DNA of 64,000 bases from Thereva unica (taxonomy: Eukaryota > Arthropoda > Insecta > Diptera > Therevidae). Below the pieces are notes generated by a model. It made no database searches, was not told the origin of the DNA, and saw only the letters and a list, made by a program, of their open reading frames with translations. How positions within the stretch are numbered: position 1 is the first letter of the stretch; each line of letters begins with the position of its first letter. Positions 11,850 through 21,451 of this stretch are shown here, one piece after another. A program made the translations under genes and the position numbers. The stretch is from the NCBI GenBank assembly GCA_949987705.1, contig OX465281.1, positions 258,760,542 to 258,824,541 on the forward strand. Direction: 5' to 3'.

Positions 11850-13320
11850 AAGTAACTCTGGGGAGCGAACGGCTAACAAAGACCGCGGAAGGTGGTGACA
11901 CCCGATTTGTCACTTCTATCAAAACCCGAGAAGATTCACTGCAGAGAAACATCTAACATATCTGTTAGCAAGTCCTAATCGCATCTCCCCGCGGTGCCCT
12001 CTGGGGTGCTTCTTCGGAAGGAGCTAACGGATGACGGGCGAATGGCGAACTCTCTGCGCCACAAAACAATCGGTCGTTTTAGGTCGGTTGGGCTGAGGGT
12101 TAGCAACCCCCTCCAATAAAAAACACCATTGCTACGAATCGGCAAACAATCTCTCGGAACCGGACGAACAACACGACGACGACCTTAACTTTTCGAACCA
12201 GGACACGAATCGGATCATGGAATGTGAGAACACTACTTGCTGATGGGCTGCTGGATGAAGTCCTCAAAGTGATGAATCTATATAAAATCAAGATCATGGG
12301 ACTTAGTGAGACCAGATGGCCCGCTGCGGGCGAACATATGTTCTTATATTCTGGGACAAACGAAACTGAAAGTCGTAGGAGTGGCGTTAGCACAATACTC
12401 ACCAAAGAAGTCAGGTCCAGCCTCATTAGCTGATCACCAGTCTCTGAAAGGAGTGTATTAATAGGTGACTTAAACGAACAGATCGACCGTTACAACACCG
12501 GCCTTAAACATTGGAAATCAAGGCCAAAGCCAAGCTACCAATAATAATGGTGAGCTTTTTGTTGACTTTTATAATTCCCACTCATGGTAGGTGGAACTTA
12601 CTTTTGCCACAAAATTTGGCAACAGAAAGCAGTCCAGCAGGCTTAAGGCTAAATCTGACTAAAACCAAAGAAATGCAGATTAATGCAAACACCATTGAAC
12701 GGACAGCACTGTATAACCGTGACGTGGAGCTGGTAGATCAATTCTGCAATTCTGCTACCTCGATAGTACTATTACCGAAAATGGCGGGGCAGAAGAAGTC
12801 AATTCCAGAATAAATAAAGCACGAAGCGTATATACATGCCTGTTCCGCACATGGAGATCAACGGAGACCTCAACTAACACATAATTGCAGCTGTTCAACT
12901 CCAAAGTTAAGGCAGTTATTTAGTACGGTTGCGAAACATGGAAAGTCACCCAATTCCTCACAGGGCGCCTATAAGTTTTCCTCAACAGATGCCTACGTTG
13001 TATCCTAAAAATCCGCTAGCAATATAGAATTTCAAATGAAGAACTATGGCGCCGGCGAAGGAAATGGAATTGGGTTGGCCACACCTTTTGACGCGTAAAC
13101 GAAAAACCAGCCAAACAGACCCTTGATTGGAATCCGCAAGGATCCCGTCGAGTCGGAAGACCTACAACAACGTGGAGGAGAACCCTTTTAGCAGAGGCCG
13201 CAACAACTGGAAAATCCTGGTCGGAACTGAGAGCTGTCGCGCAAAACAGAGTCCGCTGGAGGGGAACTGTTTTTGCCCTTTGTCTCAAGAGGGATTAAAG
13301 GAGCATAAAGAAGACATTTG
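11850..13320 (+). mobile_element. Truncated RTE-like non-LTR retrotransposon
   Basis: GC-richer 5' leader (11860-12210), then the start of an AP-type endonuclease domain at 12210-12430 (WNVRTLLADGL, then MGLSETRWPAAGEH). The central region is deleted. The end of the reverse transcriptase follows from about 12620 (GLRLNLTKTKEMQINAN, VDQFCNSATSIV), then a YGCETWKVTQFL segment near 12925, and a C-terminal tail at 13020-13290 (EELWRRRRKWNWVGH; NPQGSRRVGRPTTTW; SELRAVAQNRVRWRG). Frames are broken several times. The same C-terminal tail recurs at 28680-28860 (minus) and 57480-57830 (plus), which shows one family scattered through the window. Confidence 0.8.
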
Positions 13321-13660
13321 TTCCCCAGAGACATTTGTATTGAGGGACACATAGCGGCGCGTCGTGGGTTTCAAATCAATTGAATACCCAAATTGTTGGC
13401 TGCGGTTTCGAGTGCATGCAAGTTGTTGTTGTTTTGACGTGGCGTGATACAATTTGAATAGATCGTGTACTGACCCCATGCACTTGCAACCCGTCTTTTC
13501 GCATCTTATCTTTCGCAGTCAGTATTTCCGAGCTTCTACTACATCTAAGAGTTTCAACGCAGAGTTCATCGCCAAGGCCCCCCCTTCAAACTGCCTGGTA
13601 GTATAAAGAGTGACCCCTGAGCTGGCACTACCACATAAAAAACAAATGCTGGTGGATCTC
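13321..13660 (+). repeat. Jockey-like non-LTR 3' tail
   Basis: The part from about 13500 to 13642 matches other copies in the window: a CGGTATTTCC/AGTATTTCCGAG-type word, CATCTAAGAGTTTCAA, then CTGGTAGTATAAAGAGTGAC and finally ACCACATAAAAAA. This is the 3' end of a short non-LTR element whose tail is found at least five more times (26860-26965, 35930-36095 twice, 60062-60107). Confidence 0.65.
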
Positions 13661-14244
13661 TGCTCTGGAGATCTCTCTTAAGACTTTCTGAATGCCCAGT
13701 GCCGCGGCCAGACAATCGAAGGCCCTGTGCAAAAATTTAGCGAGGCCCCTGTGTGTGTACACAAATTTTTCGCTTTCTTGATAGGAGTCCGCCACCGCGA
13801 CAGAATGATGCAAAATGTAATATTTACTCGTCGATTCACATTCGTAATAAGCCGTAAACCAAACATGAACGCAATAAACTAATTTATGTAGCCCATACTG
13901 ATTTTTGTGGCCCATTTTATGAAGTAAGTAAAAATGCAGAAATGATTTTTATTGTCAAAATTTTTTTGGCTCGATTCGCTCGCGGGCCCAAGCACCCTGA
14001 AGATCTCTGCCATTGCAGACCCTGTACAGCCGCGGCACTATTACTGACTCGTGCTTGCTACCATGCTTTGGGTAGGGCATCTACATTAAAACAGCGTGGT
14101 CACCTATGGGCCAATGACCCGTGATGATTGCCGTAAATCTAGCCAATATCTTTTCGGGTTCTGTTTAGAAGAACCATTGTCCTTTCTTTGTTGCAAGTGG
14201 GCCGCCCCAAATCGTCGTAAAAATAATTTAGGCAGCAGCCACCG

Positions 14245-14681
14245 CACATAAAAAACTATTTTATAAAATATAACTTCATTTCTTAAAATAAACACAAACA
14301 ATTTTTTTCATTAACAAAACTTTGAATTGATACTGGGCATCATACGGATCCGTGTGATTTCCAGGAAATATAATTTTTGCAGCATTTTCCTGAAAGTATG
14401 GTATTTTTGACGGTATAATCAAAAACGACTTTTCTAATCCCGCCTATTGGACCGCCAACCATATAGAAACATTTTGAACTCTCGGGGAGTCGGTCATGTC
14501 ACAAATTGCATACTTTCAAGCAAATACTACTAAAAAGTACATTTTCTGGAAATCACACGGATCCTGTATGATATGTCAGTGGTTACAATGCCAAGTATCA
14601 TTCAAAGTTTTGTTAATGAGAAAAATGGTTTGTCTTTATTTTAAGAAATGAAGTTATATTTTATAAAATATTTTTTATGTG
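14245..14681. mobile_element. Large fold-back element, about 150-bp arms
   Basis: Left arm about 14245-14395, right arm about 14530-14681. The arms pair over CACATAAAAAACTATTTTAT, TATAACTTCATTTCTTAAAA, CATTAACAAAACTTTGAAT and GGATCCGTGTGATTTCCAG, read as reverse complements on the right. The right arm has an extra about 15-bp piece near 14575-14590. The spacer is about 130 bp and no coding region is present. It is a non-autonomous inverted-repeat transposon or the product of an inverted duplication. Confidence 0.75.
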
Positions 14682-15280
14682 ATTATTAAAGGTCAGAAAT
14701 TAATTATGCATACTATACATAATTAATTATGCATACTAATAAGTTAGTTAGGTTTTTTATGTAAATCAAAGGTCAAGAATCACATTTCGTGCGACCAGTC
14801 CATCATTATTAGTTTAGCTTTCCTTTTTTGTAAAAATGAGAATACATATGTATTTATAACCAAGTTATTAATCTTAAATTAAATTTCTCAGGCTAAACTT
14901 TCAACAATCTAAACTTTCTACAATCCACCATTTCGTATTGTTGAACTTCTTAAAAGAACTATTGTGATTGGAGGTACTGTCAGTTGACTGTTGATTTTTG
15001 ACGCAGAAAGTGGCAAAAGGATTGGAAGGGGCCCACAATAGGAATGGGAAAAAGTCATTTCTGACTTTTGGAAAACCGCGAACCCGGTTTGGGACCTTTA
15101 TAATTTTAGTGTTGCCGAGGGGGCGCTTGGTGAGTGTTGAACGAAGAAAGTGGCAAAAGTATAGTAGTATAGTAGATTAAAGTATAAATAACCCCCAGAT
15201 TACACTACGCTGACATACAGGGATTATACACGCCTTTCCTGTAGTTAGTTCTCTATTCTAGGCAAAAACAATTAGTGAAA
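14682..15280. other. Upstream region of the CNOT11 gene
   Basis: No protein-coding signal. The word GAAAGTGGCAAAAG occurs twice, near 15005 and 15145, about 140 bp apart. A possible acceptor CTATTCTAG lies near 15261, 20 bp before the start codon, so a 5'-UTR intron is possible. Confidence 0.4.
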
Positions 15281-16886
15281 ATGGCTCAAGCCGTGGAAGA
15301 TTATGTTTATTTATATGAGTAAAGTATGTATATTTATTTTCGACTTGTTTTTCAAACAGTTTTGGTTTAGGTTATTAATGGACAAAAATATTGAGCATCA
15401 AACATTTGAGACGGTATCGGCAATGGTACAAAAGAAATTCAACAAAAATGATTATTTAAGCGGTATTTACTTTTCAAAAGGAAATGATTTATTATAACAA
15501 TTTTATTTTCAAGTCGGAACCCTCTTAACACTCCTTATAAAGCACGGTGATTTACCTGGGATAATTCAAAAAGTGAGTGCTTTCTATGTCATATATGACC
15601 TGTTCAGGAGTGATGGCCAATCTGAGAGTCCTTTTACGCCATTATTCTTAAATTTATTAGAACAAAAGGATTCGGCACCAACTAGGCTTAATATTATTGA
15701 AAAGAATTTCCTTTCGCAACTGCTCAGTAATGGAACAAAAGATGTAAAAGAGAACTGGCAAACTTAAACTTCTTACAACATAGTTTCTTTTCTTTCACAG
15801 CTAGCGAAGCAAACACCGGGTCATATATTGAAAGCTGACATCTTTCCTATATCAGTAGATTTATCTATTCTTAAAAACCACGTTATGGAAAAGCAGAAAG
15901 AGCTGCCGGCAACTGCAAAATGCGGGGTTATGAATGTCGTTCCAGCGCCTATGACTCCTTTGAATGAATCTTCTATAAAAGACTTAATGGATGAATTATG
16001 CCTCTCATCAAATTCTCCGTTAAAAAATACATTTTCACCACAATTTATGTCCATAGCGCCTCCATTACTACCATTTGAGGATGAATTGATTTGGTTCGAT
16101 TTAACGAGCAAAGAATATCATAAAACAGTTTATGATTCTTCGAGCGATATAGGAGTTCAGTCTAAAAAACTAGTCGAACAAGCATTTACGCAGGCGTTGA
16201 GTCTGCCCGATCAACAAATTTTATTAGACGAATTGAAAAGGGATCCAAATTTAGTTTACCAAATTGGATTAACACCTAGTAAGGTAAATTCTTAGGTTGT
16301 CAAGAGTTTCCCCATTGCAATTTATTTTTTTAGCTTCCCGATCTAGTGGAAAATAATCCTTTGGTGTCTATTGAGATTCTTCTCAAACTAATGAACTCAA
16401 TGCAAATTACTGAGTACTTCAATATTTTAGTAAATATGGAGATAACGTTGCATTCCATGGAAGTAGTGAATAGGTAATGATATTCAAAACTGAAGTAAAT
16501 TGCAGGGTTTTGAATTATCTTATTTTAGACTAACAACTTCAGTAGATCTTCCAACCGAGTTTGTTCATCTATATATTAGTAATTGCATATCCACTTGCGA
16601 AACGATGAAGGATAAATACATGCAATCAAGGCTTGTACGTCTAGTCTGCGTTTTCCTACAAAGCTTAATCCGCAATAAAATTATAAATGTCAAGGTAAAT
16701 ACTATTTGGTGCATGTAAATAAGAAAAAGACTGAAAATGCCGTTATTATTTTAGGATCTTTTTATTGAGGTTGAAGCCTTTTGCGTAGAATTCAGTCGTA
16801 TTAAAGAAGCTGCGGGATTATATCGCCTATTAAAACACCTAGAACTTGGAGAAGGAGCAGTTGGGAGTCAAAAACCAAAAGAATAA
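15281..16886 (+). CDS. Not11: CCR4-NOT complex subunit 11 (CNOT11)
   Basis: Seven exons: 15281-15318, 15371-15462, 15514-15743, 15801-16283, 16334-16473, 16529-16694, 16755-16886. They sum to 1281 nt (426 residues). All introns are 48-60 bp with GT-AG ends. The C-terminal half is strikingly close to animal CNOT11 (C2orf29): [90 protein letters not shown] and the closing [19 protein letters not shown]. The N-terminal half ([34 protein letters not shown]) also follows the family. The protein joins NOT10 in a module docked on the NOT1 scaffold of the cytoplasmic mRNA deadenylase. It is slightly shorter than the human protein, mainly at the N-terminus. Exons 1 and 2 are short, and the start is supported by continuity with [15 protein letters not shown]. 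Confidence 0.95.
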
Positions 16887-17487
16887 TCATGTATACTTAC
16901 ATATAATAATATTTATAAGAATTAGTGTGTAAATTTCTTAGAAATACAGAGACTGCTTTAAAGAATGAAAAATGACTTTTTATTGAAATTTGGCGTAAGA
17001 AAGAAGAATGTTGGGAATGTATGTCGCCAACTTGTTAGTCACAAGAGTGCAAAATATTCATCTTGAGATTTAACCTTCGTCCGGAAAGGTACTTAGCAGC
17101 AATTTTTTAGGAACTACATCAATAGTGGTATCAAATGTTATATTCAACCAGCATGTTTCAAAATTATCAACCCACATCAGAATATATTAAATTGAAGATA
17201 AGTAAGTATGAAGTAGACGAATTTCGTCAATTTTCAACGAGCAGAAACATCCATGTTACCTCATCGCTCCGTTTTTTGGAACTGCTGTGATCTGAAATGG
17301 AGAAACCAATGATGCTAATGATATGATTCATTTAGATCTTAGTTAATTTTGATTAGTTGAAAAAAAAACAAAAAGCTTGTATCGGGGCCAAATATTGATG
17401 CAAGCCCCTAATCATTTATTGTATAATTAATATAATAAAGATGCAACCTGATTATGTACGGAGACGCGAAATCAAATTAATGTGGCT
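16887..17487. other. Tail-to-tail gap between CNOT11 and HSPC300
   Basis: The 3' UTRs of two convergent genes share this 600-bp gap. A minus-strand AATAAA at about 17415-17420 fits the HSPC300 message. No other feature seen. Confidence 0.55.
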
Positions 17488-17886
17488 TTACGTCAGTGTT
17501 TCACCCTGAGTTACACAGGCTTCTAGATAGTCAATCCGTCTTTCCAGCGTTGTGAGTTTTTCATTTAAGACAGCCAAACGAGAACGGCAAGACATATCTG
17601 AGGCAGAAAAATAAACAGCAATGAAAATATTTTTCCTTTATTGGATCATATTTTAATATCTTTTTTTCGCATTTGTAGATTTGTTTGTTTTTCAAGACAA
17701 TCGGGGGAAATAAAGGAGTCATTTTGGGGAATTCAAGATGCGTTTTTGCATATTTTATTGCTTACCAAAGGAATTCAAGAAATCCGTAATTCTCTTAATA
17801 CTGGCCGTAATCACCTCGATGTACTCCCGATTCGCCCAGTCCTGGTGAATTTGTTTTTGAATAGCCTCCCTATGCACACCCGACAT
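17488..17886 (-). CDS. HSPC300: HSPC300/BRK1, small subunit of the SCAR/WAVE complex
   Basis: Two exons on the minus strand, 17766-17886 and 17488-17597, sum to 231 nt and give 76 residues, against 75 in human BRK1. The intron is 168 bp with ends GTAAGC...CTCAG. The protein follows the family almost residue for residue: [60 protein letters not shown] and the last residues TQGETLT. Residues about 40-70 form the coiled coil that packs into the WAVE regulatory complex, which activates Arp2/3-driven actin assembly in the cytoplasm. It is divergent from mRpS22 with 177 bp between start codons, which suggests a shared promoter region. The open frames on the opposite strand here are shadows. Confidence 0.96.
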
Positions 17887-18063
17887 TTTCTGCGCTATTT
17901 ATTAAAAAAATTATTTGAAGTCAGATGGAAGCCCAAGAACTGTCATTACAAATCTGTCGAGATTTCACGTAGGTTCGATACTCGAAATTAGTTGTCAAAT
18001 AATCAGCTGCTGGTCTTATGGCACTGGATTGTCGGCGCTCCGCTTAGAAGAAATATAAATAAA
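17887..18063. promoter_or_regulatory. Divergent (bidirectional) promoter region, HSPC300 / mRpS22
   Basis: Only 177 bp separate the two start codons, so both transcription starts must lie here unless one gene has a distant 5' exon. It contains an E-box-like CAGCTG near 18004 and a GATTTCACGTAGG word near 17960. No TATA box is clear. The initiation sites themselves were not identified. Confidence 0.6.
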
Positions 18064-19726
18064 ATGGCAATCGTCAATAATTTTAAAAATGTGTTAACTT
18101 ATCCCAAACGTAACAAAGCAACCTTGAATTTATTTGTAAAATGCAGCACAAGTGCCTACTTGCATTATGGTACTATTTATAAATTAACTGGTGTAGATTT
18201 CAAAACTGCAAATTCTTGTTTTCCAGATAAAGATCCGGGACAACAATTCACTAATCCAGAAATACAAACACTTCTCAAATCTCTGACTAGAATTAAGGTG
18301 GACAAAGTGTTTCGGAAGCGGTCGGTATCGGACAATAGTATTGAATACAAGTATGTCGCACTTGATACAAAATAACGTGAAATTATTTGAGGTTGTTTTG
18401 TAGATTCATGACGACTGAACAACTCGAAAACCAATTTCGGAAAATTGCTTTGAAAGTAGAAGGGACCCTCCAAATGCCGCCTGTTGTAAAAGTAAGAGCA
18501 CATATTGTTAAAGGAACTTTTTATTGATACCATCAGACATTTCCTCGTTATCCCCTGTCTACGGCAACAGAAGTTGTGTGCGATATTATTGGGCTGTTGG
18601 AGGTTGATCTGCACATCTGATTTCCGTTGTGTCACCTCGGGATATCCGCAGCTGGCACTCTTATCTTCCTATGAATCACTGGACTCATTTGTCCGGAAGT
18701 CCAATTATTACCTCTAAGGAGCTAATTACCTATACCATTTTTCTTTCAATTTCATTAATTTTGCATATTAAAAAAATAGCAGTTAATATCTACTTCTGTT
18801 GTCTGTTGCTAGTGACGATTCTCGTTGAACTTTATACACATACTGAACACTACTTATAATTGACTCATTTGTACTTTTTTTTATCACAGATTAAAGAGGA
18901 TTCGGAAAAGATCATTTCAAAAGACGCAGCGTTAAAGGATTTCTCAGAAACGAAAATGGTTTTCAGTGACATAACTTATGGCATCAGTCCATCCAATAGG
19001 AAAGTAATAATACGCCATCCGAACGGAAACCTAGAATACGCTCCTCAAGATGTACGCAAACGGATGAATCAACTTTATTTTCCTCTTGCCGGGCGCAATT
19101 TTAACACTCCCAAAATGTTTGAACATGAACATTTGCAGCGATGCCTTAGTGAACATAAATATGAATTCATACTGGACCGATTATGTGCGCAATATGAACC
19201 CAACGAAAAGGAGTTTCATGAAATTTCCAGTAAAGTCTACATGCACATAAACGAACACAAAAAATTTGATGAGTTAAGATCCACAAGACATTTTGGGCCA
19301 ATGGCATTTTTCCTAGCATGGCATAAAAATATCGATGACTTGCTATATGATATGATTAAGAGAGATTATCTTAAGAACGGCGTTGAGGCAATTTACCTTA
19401 TGTACAAATTAAACAATATACAATTCGATCCATCAATTTCGCAAAAACTTGCAGATCTTCCTGAAAGAAACGAAGTTTTAGAAGACCTTAGGAAAAGTAT
19501 AACTTCCAGGAATGATGATATTCATGAAGAAATAAAAACAGCAATAGGAAAATCCCGAGAAGACTTTGAAATTGATGACTTGTGTTTGGAATTTATTGAG
19601 GAATTTGTGAAAAATTATGCCCTTAAAAAAGTACCACTTGAGCTAGCAATACAAGCATTTAAAGAAACCAACGCTGAAAAACGAAAACTATATGAAGGTT
19701 TGAGAAAAGCGCATGGTGTGAATTAA
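18064..19726 (+). CDS. mRpS22: Mitochondrial ribosomal protein S22
   Basis: Three exons: 18064-18350, 18404-18491 and 18890-19726, summing to 1212 nt (403 residues). The introns are 53 bp (GTATGT...TTGTAG) and 398 bp (GTAAGA...TCACAG). The family is recognised from MTTEQLENQFRKIALKVEG, LQMPPVVK, then VFSDITYGISPSNRKVIIRH, PNGNLEYAPQDVRKRMNQ, YFPLAGRNFNTPKMFEHEHL and the helical C-terminal half. It is a metazoan-type subunit of the small mitochondrial ribosomal subunit with no bacterial counterpart. The N-terminus is basic and free of acidic residues over its first 25 residues (KNVLTYPKRNKATLNLFVK), as expected of an import signal. The larger second intron holds short ORFs that look meaningless. 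AATAAA at 19779-19784 lies 53 bp after the stop. Confidence 0.93.
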
Positions 19727-21451
19727 AACACATGTATATTTGTAATTAAAAATGTCGTTTTAATGTTACACAATTTTCAATAAATTATAGTCAAAGTACC
19801 GAAATAATCTTTACAACAGTAATATGTGAAGGGAGCAAAATCTCTTTTCGTAGGATCAACATCAGCTGGGGTGGAATAAGTTGAATTATGTTCGATAATT
19901 GGACCAACTTGCAAGTAAATAGAGGCTTTAAAATTAGTGTCATCTAGTTGTTAGGTTTTTTCACTTCGAAAAGCACAATCTTCTTTGTTTATTTTTACAA
20001 ACACACCCGGGAGAAGTATGTACCTACCACGAATCGAAATCAGATTCGCTCGATCAAGCAAGGAGATGGCAGGGTCATCCTTGGCTACAAACATTTTGTT
20101 TTCACCTCAATGCCAACGAAGAAATTGTAGACTGCCTAAGATTTAGAGCTTTGCTCATGCCGGTGCAGTTTTGGTGGAGATCTGGAATGTTCTGATTCTT
20201 GATGGGCACGTTTTCGTAGAAACGACTTCTGTGCTGCCACCTCTGCTTGAAGCTCGAAGGGGCCTGCGTATGATTCTGCCAGAAGGGTTTTTGCCCCACC
20301 CCCACCAAGTTATGCTTTGGTCTTGAAGCCCCCACCCCACAGTTCCCGGAGATGATAAATCCACTTCATCCCTGCTAACTACGGTGTCACTGACCTGTGC
20401 ATGGTGATTTCGCTGTAATTGCCTATTACTTCGTCTGCCATATAATGCTTATGACCTTTATTTTACCTCTACAACATCAAATGAACTCCTGCATATAAAG
20501 CCCCCATTCGCCGAGTTATCGTGCTGTCCAAGGGAGCTACTGTGGCAGTTAATACCCGACACGGAGGAATAGATAGCAAGAGATGTATAAGTTATAGAGG
20601 TGTGACCATCGCCTATTCAAATTCTTATGCCGCTGTTTGATAGAATGCTTGCAAAATAGGTCTAAAATTCGATCATAGACGCTATATAGCATTGCCAGAA
20701 TAATTCTGTCACCATGTAAATGAATTTCCGTTGTTTAATTAATGTTGATTAGTAATTGTTTATTCAAAAGTGAAGTGTTAATGGAAATTCGACAATCTTT
20801 CCTCTCAGAATCATTTTATCTTAACTTTGGGGCGAGGGTCAGCAGACGAGTGAATTTTGCGTTACGCAATTTATGGTTATTTATTTTAAAGTTCCCCACT
20901 CTTGTCTATTGACATTCCAAAGAAAATCACTTGGCTACGTAAACATATTTGTGTATTTAACCTCATATATACAAATTGATATTTATTGATATAGTAAGAA
21001 CCATTAAACAAGGTTTCAATTTGCCTGTGAGACGTAAAAGCACATCAGTTCTCAATAGAACGAAATCATATCTTACTGCAGGTAATTGCATATTGCTACA
21101 TTCGTACGATCAAAACAGTATCTTGTGTTGCTACTATTTGGATATTTCATTTCATTTTCTACTACCTAAAAACAAAGTCAATTAACGCTTAAAAAAAGGC
21201 AAATTACAAAAACTGCATTCACCATTTAATGCACAACAATCATCAATCGATCCTTAACATTCGTTAACTTATTTTCAAAATTATCTCTATTTGAAACAAA
21301 TAGGCAAGCCTCACAATTTGGTTTATGAAGGAAAATGTAGCAAAAGAAATCGATTTTTATTATTTTTATAACATTAAAAATGGGAAACAAGGCTACCAAG
21401 AAAAGAATATTATTTTCTATTAAACTAATATCGCAGAATAAGAAGAATTTA
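19727..21451. other. Convergent gap between mRpS22 and l(2)tid, with retroelement scraps
   Basis: Around 20505-20640 the plus strand has short reverse-transcriptase-like words, for example SYRGVTIAYSN, typical of the RT domain of RTE-like elements, broken by stops. A candidate minus-strand AATAAA for l(2)tid lies at about 21356-21361. The GC-richer piece 20100-20400 gave no recognisable product. Nothing else is supported. Confidence 0.45.

Noticed and set aside
12224..12433. Plus-strand frame starting with LSETRW-type text as an independent host gene
   Set aside because: The words are the endonuclease domain of a non-LTR retrotransposon and continue into its broken reverse transcriptase.
15828..16111. 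Minus-strand frame opposite CNOT11 exon 4
   Set aside because: It is a shadow of the strongly conserved plus-strand exon; no independent motif.
17641..17991. 116-codon plus-strand frame over HSPC300 exon 1
   Set aside because: The minus strand matches HSPC300 residue by residue; the plus frame is its antisense shadow.
20102..20364. Two overlapping minus-strand frames of 69-77 codons in a GC-richer patch
   Set aside because: No motif in either frame and no splice context; probably old retroelement untranslated sequence.
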